Source of the DNA: Erinaceus europaeus
Lineage: Eukaryota > Chordata > Mammalia > Eulipotyphla > Erinaceidae
Length of the DNA stretch: 64,000 nucleotides
Assembly: GCF_950295315.1 (NCBI RefSeq)
Contig: NC_080179.1
Span: 75,186,136 to 75,250,135, forward strand
Direction: 5' to 3'
The notes beneath the pieces were generated by a model, which saw only the letters and a list, made by a program, of their open reading frames with translations, made no database searches and was not told the origin of the DNA. Shown in pieces: positions 9,101 to 18,900 of this stretch (position 1 is the stretch's first letter; every line of letters starts with the position of its first letter). Both the position numbers and the translations under genes were made by a program.

Positions 9101-12100
9101 CTGGGGAGAGTGAGAGCGAGAGGGAGAAGGGGCAGTCACCCACTGAGCCAGCCAGCCTCCACCCCCCTCCCCGCCCAGATGGGGGCCAAGGGCCCAGACT
9201 CACGCTTGAGCTCAAAGCGGGGCCCAACCTCTGTCAGCTCCACATTGCGGTGGTCGGTCTTCCTGTATACGTGGTGCCTGGGGGAGGGGGGGGAGAGAGA
9301 GAGAGGGAGAGAGAGAGAGGCTGCAGGTGAGGGGCCTGTGGGAGAGGGACGTGGAAAGTAGGGCCAGTGGCCTCAGAGAGAGAACAAAGCTTTGGACTCT
9401 CAAGCAAGAGGTCCTGAGTTTGATCCCTGGCACTGCATGTGCCAGACTGATGCTCTGGTTCTCTCTCACACACAAATAAAGGAGTCTTCAGAAATAGTAA
9501 AATAAGGCACTGGGCAGTGGTGCAGCCGGTTAAGTGTACTCGGTACCATGTGCGAGGACCTGGGTTCAAGTCCCCAGCCTAAGCTGCAAGGGGGAAGTTT
9601 CATGAGTGCTGCAGCTGTCTCCCTTTCACCTCTCAATTTCTGTCCTATTAAAAAAAAAAAGTGGCTTGGGAGGTAATGCAGTGGTTAAAGCATTGTACAC
9701 TCAAGCACGAGGTCCTGAGTTCAGTCCCCAGCAGCACATGTTCCAGAGTGATGTCTGGTTCTTTCTCTCTCTCCTCCTGTCTTTCTGATAAAAAATAAAA
9801 AAAATTTAAAAATTTGTAGTTATTTGAAAATATCCATGATTTCTGTTAATCTTACCAGTGTTTACTATAAAAATATTTTAAAAAAAGAAGGCTGTAGCAC
9901 AGCGGGTTAAGCACACGTGGTGCAAAGCACAAGGACCAGCAAAAGGATCCCAGTTCAAGCCCCCGGCTCCCCACCTGCAGGGGAGTCACTTCACAGGCGG
10001 TGAAGCAGGTCTGCAGGTGTCTATCTTTCCCCCTCTCTGTCTTCCTCTCCTCTCTCCATTTCTCTCTGTCCTATCCAACAACATCAATAACAATAATAAC
10101 TACAACAATAAAACAACAAGGGCAACAAAAGGGAATAAATAAATATTTGAAGAAAAAAAAAAAGGCAAAAAATGGCTGCCATACAGACACCACGTCTCAG
10201 TGAGAATCCTGGTGGCAAATAAAAAAAAGGTGGGGGGGGGAGGGTCAGGGAAGATAGTACAATGGTTATGTAAAAAGACTTTCATTCCTGAGGCTCTGAT
10301 GTCCCAGGTTCAATCCTGGCACTTCTGTAAGTCAGAGCTGAGCAATGCTCAGCCAAAATTAAAAGGGGCTGAGTGGTGGCACATCTAGTAAAGGACACAC
10401 ATTACAGTGTGTAAGGACTTGGGTTCAAGGCCCCAGTCCCCACCTGCATGGCAGAAGCTTCAAAACCAGTGCTACAGTTGTATCTCTCTCTCTCTTTCCC
10501 TCTCTCCCTCCCGCCCCCCTTCCCTCCTTCTCTTCCCCATTTTCCCTTTCCCTCTTAAATTCTGTCTCTATCCAAAATAAATGAATAAAATGAAATAAAA
10601 TGAAATAAAATAAAATAAAATGGGAGGTTGGGCTAGTCCCCAGCCGCACCGGAAGGAGATGTAGTCATCTTGGTTTGCAAAGGTGATGACCCGGTGGCTG
10701 TCGTCCTTGGGCACGGGGAACAGGTAGCGGAGTATGTCGGAGACCTGGGGTGGAGGGGACAGACAGACAGTGCAGTCAGCACCCAGCCTGGCGCCCAGGC
10801 CTCCAGGTGCCCCCCACCCGCACCCAACTCACCCGCTTGCCCAGGCGGGAGGAAAAGCCGTGCACGATGAGGTGGGGCTTGGCCTCGGACGCCGTGCCCA
10901 GGTCGGGGATGTCGTGCCGCATGACCACGTTGCAGAGGGTGAAGTAGGCGGTGGGGCCAAAGGGCAGGTGGCTGACAATGAGCCCCACTGCGGGGAAGGG
11001 CCGTCAGACAGCCCCTCGTCGGGCACCCCGCCTCCCGTCCGCCTGACTTGCCCCGGTCTTACCCGGTGTCCCTCGGTGCTCGTGCACGACCAGCAGGTCT
11101 GTCACCCCGTTGGCCTTGCAGGCGCGCACCAGGGCCCCCACTTCGTGCCGGCCTCGGTTCATGCGCTGGGCACCCGGGAACACCAGCTTCAGCTCCTGCA
11201 CCCGACACCCCAGGTCAGAAGGGGGACTAGGCAGCCCCTCCACATCCCTCCCCTCCCACCCCCCAGGGGCGCAGCACCTTTGCAAACATCTTTAGGCGGG
11301 AGCTGGGGTCTCGGGAGGTAGTGATCATGATTCTGGGGTCCTCCACCCCGGCCCAGCGGTACTCGTCATCCACGTGGCTGGTGACACCTGTCGGGTGCAG
11401 GAGACAGACAGTGCTGCTGGATGCTGGCCTGGGGTGACTGAGTCTGTCCAGAGCCAGTGAAGGAAGCGCAGCTCAGCCGCACTGGGGGTGGACTGCCCGT
11501 CGGGTGGGCATGAGCCCCGATCCAACAAGGATCTCAATTTTTTTTTGCCACCAGGGTTATCTCTGGGGCTCAGCGTCTGCACAACACCTTCCCTTTAGAC
11601 AAAGAGAGGACGGGGGCCAGGGGAAGGAGACACTGAAGCAGCACTCCGGTCGCTCATGAAACCTTCCCAGGTAGGGGGCTCCATGGGGTGGCCGCAATCT
11701 GAACTTTGGCATCCGAACCACTTTGAGTTCCTGTGAGCTAAGTGAATCCCACAGCAGCTCTCAGATGCCTTGTTACGGGGGGTTTAGACTCTGTTATGGC
11801 CTGGGGGGGGGGGTCCTCAGACTCAGAACAGATACCTGTCAACGCAGGGGGTGAGACACAGGTGCTGGGAGACGGCAGTGCCCAGAACAGACACTGCCCC
11901 CTCTCTCCCCCACCCAGCACAGCTCCCAGTCTTCCTCTAGATGAAGACAGACAGACAGACAGAGGATGAAAGAGATCACCACACGGACACACTCAGTGCA
12001 GTGAGGGCTGGGCTTGCAGCCGGGGCAGAGCAGCGCACTGAGTGAGCATCTTCACCGCCCCGAAACACCTGTCCTAACGCAGGGGGCAGCCAGCACGCAG

Positions 12101-15048
12101 AGCAGGAGAGCCGGGGCGCTCTCAGACAGGACCGGGGGGCTGAGGGGAAGCTGCTCTGGGGGGCCCTGTGCCAAGTCACGACGGAGCCCAGGGGGCAGCT
12201 GCTGCCCTGAGAAGCTGTGTTTGTCCTCAGACCCAGAGAGGCAGACAGGGAGGCAGGGAGGGGACACAGTGGAGCGCAGTCACCTTCACCGCCGGCATCA
12301 TCAAACTCCAGGGAGCCCTGCAGGGCCAGAGCCTCCCGGCGCAGCTCAGTAGGGATGAGGCGATTCTCTGTGGAGGAGAGAGAGGACTGGGTGAGACTTG
12401 GGCTTAGCAGCCTGAACACACTGGCTCCAAAGGCCCCTTCTTGCCACAGAGCAGAGGGGCAACGTGTGACCAGGGAGCCAGGAGCCCCACTGGCTCACAG
12501 CAGTGTTTTCGTATCTATTAGCATGTCGATCTGTGCATGAAGGCTTCGTTTCCTACGCTTCCTGAGTTCATAGCTTAAAGACTCTCAACTACTCACAACT
12601 TGCTTTTGTAGCTGTTAAAAAATTAATCTTAATTTCTTTTTAAATGAATTTGTTTTGGGGTGGAGGAGACAGCTAAATGGCTATGCAAAATACTTTTCTT
12701 CTATTTACTTTCCCTTTTGTTGCCCTTGTTTTTTATTGTTATAGTTATTATTGTTGTTGTTACTGATGTCGTCATTGTTGGACAGGACAGAGAGAAATGG
12801 AGAGAGGAGGGGAAGACAGGGGGAGAGAAAGACAGACACCTGCAGACCTGCTTCACCGCCTGTGAAGTGACCCCCCTGCAGGTGGGGAGCCAGGGCCTCG
12901 AACCCGGATCCTTATGCCGGTCCTTGCACTTTGCGCCACCTGCACTTAACCTACCGCGCTACCACCCAACACCCGCAAAATACTTTTATGCCTGAGGCTC
13001 CAAGGTCCCAGGTTCAATTCCCAGCACCACCATAAGCCAGAGCTGAGCGGTGCTCTGGGGGAAAACAAGTTGTTTCTTTCCTTTCTTTCTTTCTTTCTTT
13101 TTTTTTCAATCTACTAGTGAGAGGAGGGAGCCAGAACTAGAATATCTCTCTGGCACATGTGATGCTGGGGATCAAACCTGAGGCCTCGTGCTTGACAGTC
13201 TAGTGCTTTATCCACAGTGCCCCATCCTGGGGAGCAGTTTTGCTTCTGTGAAGGCTAGACACAGGGCTGGGGAGACAGAGTACGGTTATGTAAAAGACTC
13301 TCATACCTAAACCTTTGAGGTCCCAGGTTCAGTCCCCAGTACCACCAGTGCTCTGGTAAAAACAAACAGAAAGCACTCAACAGGCTACCCATTCACTCAT
13401 GCTGTGGGTTCTGCTTCCTGTGGGCAGCCTTCAACTCATGACCTCTGAAAAATACAGCTTTTCTCCCCTCCAAGTACAGGTGGCTTTCATTTACTTATAC
13501 ATCATTTCCCCCTTTCCCTCAATACCCTAAAAGTTGGGACTATTCTCAACTACTCACAATTGGTTACCAACCCTACCCTTAGGCAAACCTTGAGGACCAT
13601 CAGTATTTATGATCAGGACGCCCCTCCAAGGGCCCAAGGGTGAAATCCAAGCAAACCTCGGGCATTTCTCACTGTGGCCCCATTTTTTACACACTCCTCT
13701 CTAGGGCAAGTCATCACAGAGGGACAAACTTCTAGTGCCCAGTCATTATTTCTGAGACAAAGAAAAAGGAATTAAGAGAGTTTGATGGGCTTTTCAACAT
13801 CTTCAAGCAAAAAGGCAAAAAAAGGTTATCATGGGGTCTTGTCACTGGAAAATCTGGCAGTCACTTGGCAGACAGACATAGGGAAGCAGCCAAATCAGAT
13901 ACTTGACAATGTGCACGAAATTAAATTCCACAAGGATTAAACTTTTTAAAAAGGCAAGGGAATTACAATACCGAATGACAATAAAATATTCTTGTAATCT
14001 TATACTGCAAACGGTGGCAAGAAAAACCTGGGGGTGGGGGAGGTCTCGGGAGCCCGGCGGCAGCGCAGCGGGTTAAGCGCAGGCGGCGCAAAGCGCAGGG
14101 ACCGGCGTGAGGATCCCGGTTCGAGCCCCCGGCTCCCCACCGGCAGGGGCGTCGCTTCCCAGGCGGTGAAGCAGGTCTGCAGGTGTCTGTCTTTCTCTCC
14201 CCCTCTCTGTCTGCCCCTCCTCTCTCCATTTCCCTCTGTCCTATCCAACAACCACCACATCAATAACAACAACAATCATCACTACAACAATAAAAGAAAA
14301 AAAACAAGGGCAACAAAAGGGAACAAATAAATAAATAAATATTTTTAAAAAATAAAAAAAAAAAGAACTATAAAGACCTCAACTTCGCGAAGAAGAGATC
14401 CAGCTGTCAACTGTACACGAACAGGTGACAAGCCAGGGAGACAGCACGCTGGTTACGTAAAAGACGTTTCATGCCTAAGGCCCTGAGGTCCCCAGGTTCA
14501 ATTCCAAGCACCGTCATAAATCAGAGCTTTGGTTTAAAAAAAAAAAAAAAAAAAAAAAAGGCCAGACACACAGGGGGCGGAGTGCAACATGTGAGCGCAG
14601 CCATACATGACATACGAGCATACATGACAGCGCGCAGCGTCCTGTCTCGCCCGCACATTTGCAGACCGGCAGGAGGACCCAGCCGGCACGAGCGAGAAAG
14701 GGTGATGAGTGCTGGGCAAGGGAGATGCTTGAGATGCTCGGCCCTCCTGTTCATATACCATTAGCCAGCCCCCCGCACCCAGGTTTCCAAAAGCAAATGT
14801 CAGTTCGCGAGGGGCTGCTGACCTTCCAGCGCGCGCCGCACCTTCTCCTTCTTGTCCTGCGCGGCCCGCTGCGCATCCTCCCGGGCTTTACGGTACAGGT
14901 ACTCGCGGCGGAGCCGGGCCTCGCGGCGCAGCTGGAGGACGCAGACTTGGGTGAAGCCCTCCTCCCCGCCACCCTCGCCCCGGCCGGCCGGGGGACACAC
15001 CCGCCGCTCCGTCCTCCAAACCCCGAGCGCCCACCGCCTTCTCACCAT
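8988..15048 (-). CDS. IMP4: IMP4, U3 small nucleolar ribonucleoprotein subunit (complete, 9 exons)
   Basis: IMP4 is a Brix-domain protein that works with MPP10 and IMP3 in the U3 snoRNP/SSU processome in the nucleolus, for early pre-rRNA cleavages leading to 18S rRNA. The spliced CDS joins complement(8988-9100, 9204-9277, 10650-10744, 10833-10987, 11063-11195, 11278-11387, 12284-12367, 14823-14931, 15046-15048). All introns are GT-AG and phases agree. The total is 876 nt, giving 291 residues, the human length. Visible signatures are the basic N-terminus (LRREARLRREYLYRKAR), VMRHDIPDLG and SRLGKRV within the Brix domain (about 83-264), and the C-terminus ending RKRVFLSAE. Exon 1 codes only the initiator Met, whose ATG is followed at once by a GTGAG donor. 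No frame damage is seen. It is divergently transcribed from CCDC115. I found no clear poly(A) signal. Confidence 0.97.
9204..9277 (-). CDS. IMP4: IMP4 coding exon 8
   Basis: Residues 230-254: HHVYRKTDHRNVELTEVGPR then FELK. The acceptor lies next to a GA-rich tract; donor AAGC|GTGAGT. Confidence 0.95.
9368..9482 (+). mobile_element. SINE-C in IMP4 intron 7
   Basis: GCTTTGGACTCTCAAGCAAG then GATGCTCTGGTTCTCTCTC. Confidence 0.75.
9505..9660 (+). mobile_element. SINE-B in IMP4 intron 7
   Basis: CACTGGGCAGTGGTGCAGCC head and a poly(A) tail. Confidence 0.75.
9661..9803 (+). mobile_element. SINE-C in IMP4 intron 7
   Basis: GGCTTGGGAGGTAATGCAGT; inserted at the tail of the preceding SINE-B. Confidence 0.82.
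9888..10150 (+). mobile_element. SINE-A in IMP4 intron 7
   Basis: The first few head bases are lost; full body and AATAAATAAATATT tail. Confidence 0.9.
10242..10355 (+). mobile_element. SINE-D in IMP4 intron 7
   Basis: GAAGATAGTACAATGGTTAT then GTCAGAGCTGAGCAATGCTC. Confidence 0.78.
10363..10621 (+). mobile_element. SINE-B in IMP4 intron 7
   Basis: GGGCTGAGTGGTGGCACATC. The tail holds (AAATG)n/(AAAAT)n and ends 29 bp from IMP4 exon 7. Confidence 0.8.
10650..10744 (-). CDS. IMP4: IMP4 coding exon 7
   Basis: Residues 199-229 plus two bases: VSDILRYLFPVPKDDSHRVI, then TFANQDDYISF. Acceptor CCCCAG; donor CCG|GTGCGG, a slightly weak site. Confidence 0.95.
10833..10987 (-). CDS. IMP4: IMP4 coding exon 6
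   Basis: Residues 147-198: GLIVSHLPFGPTAYFTLCNV, VMRHDIPDLG and FSSRLGKR. Acceptor CCGCAG; donor CGG|GTGAGT. Confidence 0.96.
11063..11195 (-). CDS. IMP4: IMP4 coding exon 5
   Basis: Residues 103-146: ELKLVFPGAQRMNRGRHEVG, then the conserved VTDLLVVHEHRGTP core of the Brix fold. Acceptor GTGCAG; donor CCGG|GTAAGA. Confidence 0.96.
11278..11387 (-). CDS. IMP4: IMP4 coding exon 4
   Basis: Residues 66-102. Contains VDDEYRWAGVEDPRIMITTS and the start of the Brix domain, ending RLKMFAK. Acceptor GACAG; donor AAAG|GTGCTG. Confidence 0.95.
11538..11680 (-). repeat. SINE-A/B composite fragment in IMP4 intron 3
   Basis: TTGCCACCAGGGTTATCTCT, then CGGTCGCTCATGAAACCTTC. Confidence 0.55.
12284..12367 (-). 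CDS. IMP4: IMP4 coding exon 3
   Basis: Residues 38-65: ENRLIPTELRREALALQG then SLEFDDAGGE. Acceptor CCACAG; donor GAAG|GTGACT. Confidence 0.95.
12655..13060 (+). mobile_element. SINE-D split by SINE-A
   Basis: GGCTATGCAAAATACTTTT before the insert and ATGCCTGAGGCTCCAAGGTC after it reconstitute one SINE-D. Confidence 0.85.
12698..12974 (-). mobile_element. SINE-A nested in SINE-D
   Basis: TSD GCAAAATACTTTT at 12,685-12,697 and 12,975-12,987. In IMP4 intron 2. Confidence 0.94.
13098..13235 (-). mobile_element. SINE-C
   Basis: GAACTAGAATATCTCTCTGG then AGTGCTTTATCCACAGTGCC. Confidence 0.75.
13260..13366 (+). mobile_element. SINE-D
   Basis: GGGGAGACAGAGTACGGTTA then CACCAGTGCTCTGGT. Confidence 0.72.
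13367..14045. other. Unassigned part of IMP4 intron 2
   Basis: AT-rich, no SINE head or ORF of note. Possibly an old LTR or DNA element; not identifiable by eye. Confidence 0.35.
14046..14364 (+). mobile_element. SINE-A in IMP4 intron 2
   Basis: CpG-rich, little-decayed head (GGCGGCAGCGCAGCGGGTTA). Confidence 0.94.
14431..14559 (+). mobile_element. SINE-D
   Basis: CAGGGAGACAGCACGCTGGT and a pure A24 tail. Confidence 0.82.
14823..14931 (-). CDS. IMP4: IMP4 coding exon 2
   Basis: Residues 2-37 plus one base. Basic helical N-terminus LRREARLRREYLYRKARED. Acceptor is CTCCAG; donor is GAAG|GTCAGC. Confidence 0.95.
15046..15048 (-). CDS. IMP4: IMP4 coding exon 1 (initiator Met only)
   Basis: The ATG is followed directly by GTGAG (15,045-15,041). 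A three-base coding portion is too short for an ORF scan. The start is supported by the in-frame join to exon 2 and by the human protein beginning MLRREAR. Confidence 0.9.
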
Positions 15049-15800
15049 CCTGAACGCCGCTTCCACGTGGGCCCAAGCGAGGCTACCCACGCCGCCGGCC
15101 GAACGCGACCCTCGCTTCCGCCCTCAACCAAGACGGCCGATGCGTCTTCACTAAGGGGGATGCAGCGGGGAGTTCCCGAAGTTAAGATGGCGGACAAAGG
15201 GGCGGGCGCCTCAATGCGATTGGCCGGTCTGGAAACGCATGCTCAGCGGAACTCACCAATAGGCGGCGGCGGCGGCGGCGGCGGCGGCGGGGGCGGGGGC
15301 GGGGGCGGGGGGCGGGGGGCGGGGGGCGGGACATCAAGCCGTCACTGGACCCCGCTTAGTCCGCGCGCCCGGCGGCCCGGCTTTGCAGGACTCCCGGCTT
15401 TAGGGTGAAGAGCCAGTGAAATTAGTGGAGGCTGCAGACCTCTCAGGGACTGTCAAAGCACAGCGACGGACCGTAGAGCGACCCGCCGGTGCCTTCTGGA
15501 GGTTCCGTTCAAGTCGGCTCTCCCTTAAAATGCCGCTCCTCCCGCCTCTCGCCTTCGCCGTCGTGAAGTCAGAAGTGACTCGGGGCCAGTGACGGCCCTC
15601 GCTAACTGTCGGGTGAGCCTGTCTTCCCCGGACGCCGCTCGCTCAGGAGAGCACTGGCCCTTTAACGCCGGCCCGGCCCGCCAGGTGCGCCCGCCCCTTT
15701 GGGCGTGTCCCGCGCGCCCATTGGCCTACGTGTCGGCGCGCCCGGTGCTGATTGGGCGGCGTGGCAGGAAGTCCGCGCCCGACCGCGGCGCGGAGCAGAG
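15049..15800. promoter_or_regulatory. Divergent IMP4/CCDC115 CpG-island promoter
   Basis: The two start codons lie head to head, 752 bp apart, in CpG-dense DNA; the island continues over both first exons (roughly 14,800-17,150). Visible elements are a CACGTG E-box at 15,064-15,069 just upstream of the IMP4 ATG; CCAAT/ATTGG boxes at 15,219, 15,256, 15,720 and 15,751, the last overlapping a GC box; and YY1-like AAGATGGCGG at about 15,183. No TATA box fits either gene. NF-Y boxes in both orientations are typical of bidirectional housekeeping promoters. Transcription start sites cannot be placed from sequence alone. Confidence 0.8.
15262..15330. repeat. (GGC)n-(GGGGGC)n microsatellite in the divergent promoter
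   Basis: About nine GGC triplets run into GGGGGC and GGGGGGC units, an uninterrupted G-rich run on the plus strand with strong G-quadruplex potential. A GGC-coded polyglycine reading frame here is a composition artefact. Confidence 0.9.
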
Positions 15801-15917
15801 ATGGCGGCGGCGGCGCCCGAGCTGCGGGCGGAGATGGACGCCGTGCTCCTGCGGCTGTTCGGGGACCTGGAGGAGCTGGAGGCCAAGCGGGGGACGCTGA
15901 ACGCCCGAGTGGAGGAG
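15801..15917 (+). CDS. CCDC115: CCDC115 coding exon 1
   Basis: Residues 1-39, [20 protein letters not shown] onward, ending NARVEE. Donor GAG|GTAGGG. Confidence 0.96.
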
Positions 15918-18900
15918 GTAGGGGCCCGGCCGGCGGGCGGGCGGGCGGGCGGGCGGGCCGCGGCGGGCTCACCTTCTGCTCCCGCAGGGCTGGCTGTCGC
16001 TGTCCAAGGCTCGCTACGCCATGGGCGCCAAGGCGGTGGGGCGGCTGCAGTTCGCGTCCCGCATGGAGCCGCTGCTGCGCGTCTCCACCTGGTGAGCCGC
16101 GGGGCGGGGGCGGGGGCGGGGCGCGGGGCGGGGGGCTCAGCCGGGGGGACGCGGGGCGGGGGGCTCAGCCGGGGGGACGCGGGGCGCGGGGCTCAGCCGG
16201 GGGGACGCGGGGCGCGGGGCTCAGCCGGAGACGCGGGGCGGGGGGCTCAGCCGGGGGGACGCGGGGCGCGGGGCTCAGCCGGAGACGCGGGGCGGGGGGC
16301 TCAGCCGGGGGGACGCGGGGCGCGGGGCTCAGCCGGGGGAACGCGGGGCGCGGGGCTCAGCCGGGGGGACGCGGGGCGCGGGGCTCAGCCGGAGACGCGG
16401 GGCGGGGGGCTCAGCCGGGGGGACGCGGGGCGCGGGGCTCAGCCGGAGACGCGGGGCGGGGGGGCTCAGCCGGGGGGACGCGGGGCGCGGGGCTCAGCCG
16501 GGGGGACGCGGGGCGCGGGGCTCAGCCGGAGACGCGGGGCGGGGGGCTCAGCCGGGGGGACGCGGGGCGCGGGGCTCAGCCGGAGACGCGGGGCGGGGGG
16601 CTCAGCCGGGGGGACGCGGGGCGCGGGGCTCAGCCGGGGGAACGCGGGGCGCGGGGCTCAGCCGGGGGGACGCGGGGCGCGGGGCTCAGCCGGGGGGACG
16701 CGGGGCGCGGGGCTCAGCCGGGGGGACGCGGGGCGCGGGGCTCAGCCGGGGGGACGCGGGGCGGGGGGCTCAGCCGGGGGGACGCGGGGCGCGGGGCTCA
16801 GCCGGGGAGACGCGGGGCGGGGGGCTCAGCCGGGGGGACGCGGGGCGCGGGGCTCAGCCGGGGGGACGCGGGGCGGGGGGCTCAGCCGGGGAGACGCGGG
16901 GCGGGGGGCTCAGCCGGGGGGACGCGGGGCGCGGGGCTCAGCCGGGGGGACGCGGGGCGCGGGGCTCAGCCGGGGGGACGCGGGGCTCAGCCGGGGCGCC
17001 CGCCCACGCTGCTGCTCCCCCCTGTCCCCGTGCAGCGAGGCCCCAGGCGAAGCCCGCAAGTTCTGGGCGGTGAAGGCCGGAGCCCAGGCCCCGGAGGACG
17101 TGGGGCCCCGCGACGCAGGTGAGGCCCCGCCCCCCCCAGGTGCCAGGTGCCAGGTGTCACGCAGCCGCCTCCTGACCGCTGGGCCCCTCTGCCGCTTGGG
17201 GGGCTGAAGCACCTGCTTCTCGGGCAGGCGGGGCATTGACAGGTGCAGCCACGCCCAGCCTCGGGCAGGTCTGTCTGTCTGTCTCTCTCTCTCTCTTTTT
17301 CTTTCTTTCTCTCTCTCAACTTACACTCTTTTGTTGCCCTTGTTTTGTTGTTGCAGTTATTGTTCTTGTTCTTGATGTTGTTGTATAGGACAGAGAGAAA
17401 TGGAGAGAGGAGGGGAAGACAGAGAGGGGGAGAGAAAGACAGACACCTGCAGACCTGCTTCACCACCTGTGAAGCGACTCCCCTGCAGGTGGGGAGCCGG
17501 GGACTCGAACCGGCATCCTTACTCTGGTCCTTGTGCTTTGCGCCACATGCGCTTAACCCGCTGCGCCACCGCCTGACCCCCAGTAGTCAAAATTTTTAAG
17601 TAACAACTCAAGCAATAAAATACATTTACTGGGCCGGTGAAATAGCTCACCAGTTAGTGCTCTGCTGTGCCATGCGCATGACTAAGTTGGAGCCCAGCCC
17701 CCAACCACACTGGTGTCGTGATCTCTTGCACTGTCCCTCTGTTTCTTTTTTTTTGTTTAATTTTAAAAATATTTATTTATTTATTCGCTTTTGTTGCCCT
17801 TGTTTTATTGTTGTTGTCGTCATTGTTGGACAGGTCAGAGAGAAATGGAGAGAGGAGGGGCAGACACAGAAGGGGAGAGAAAGACAGACACCTGCAGACC
17901 TGCTTCACCGCCTGGGAAGCGACTCCCCTGCAGGTGGGGAGCCGGGGCTCGAACCCGGATCCTTACGCAGGTCCTGGCGATTTGTGCCACATGCACTCAA
18001 CCCGCTGCGCTACCACCTGACTCCCTTTATATTTATTTGTTTGTTTATTTATTTCATTCTTTTTTGTGGTAAGTATTTCTATAGGTAAAGGCCTTTGCAG
18101 TTGGGGGTGCTTTGCAGTTGAGGGATAACTCAGCGAGGTGGGCAGAAAGTCTTCATCTTTGTGCTAGTTTTTATATATATATATATATATATTTTATTTA
18201 TTTAGATGTAGGGAGAGACACACACACAGAGAAACACCAGAGCACTGCTCAGCTCTGGCTTATGGAGGTGCAGGGGATTGAACCTGGGACTTCTTTGCAT
18301 AACCGTTATGCTATCTCACCCGCCCGTGCTAGTTTATTTATTTTTTGGGGGGGGGGGGCAAATGTGTTTATTTTTACTCTTTTGAGGGGGTTAATGGATC
18401 ACAGTACAGTTGTAGAGGGGCAGAGAGCCTGTCTGTCTGTCTGTCTATGTGAGAGGCCACACAGCACCTGCAGCTTCCTTCCGTGCGCTGGGGGCCACGC
18501 TTGACGCTGAGTTGTCCCCACGCCAAGGAAACGGCTACCAAAGACAAGTTTTCTCGACAGCCTTCGGGGACGACCCTTCCTGCTGAGGACAGGGGGTCTC
18601 CTGCCCTCCACCCGTCATGAGAACATGTCGGCGGCACAAAGAGACAGGCGGTTTTACGTCGCCATGAGCTGCTGTCTGAGGCCCGGGAGGTCGCTGGGAC
18701 CTTCCATCCGTCAGTTTCTTCCCGGATCCTGCCCTCCGGTCAAGTCTGCGGTAACGAGCCCCATCTCTACCTTGTCTTCCTGCAGCTCTACGTAGGCGCA
18801 AGGGTCTCCCTCGGACCCCAGAGCCAGAGGCAGCCTCCACCCCCCAGGACCCTCTGAACTGGTTTGGCATCCTGGTCCCTCACAGTCTGCGGCAGGCCCA

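Noticed and set aside
16100..17000. CRISPR-like regular repeats
   Set aside because: Units are head-to-tail with no unique spacers, in a mammalian intron; this is a minisatellite.
15699..17207. Long plus-strand open frames (456-502 codons) through the CCDC115 start and intron 2
   Set aside because: They consist of the minisatellite read in frame (Gly/Ala/Arg/Ser repeats). Clear splice sites and homology support the five-exon CCDC115 model instead.
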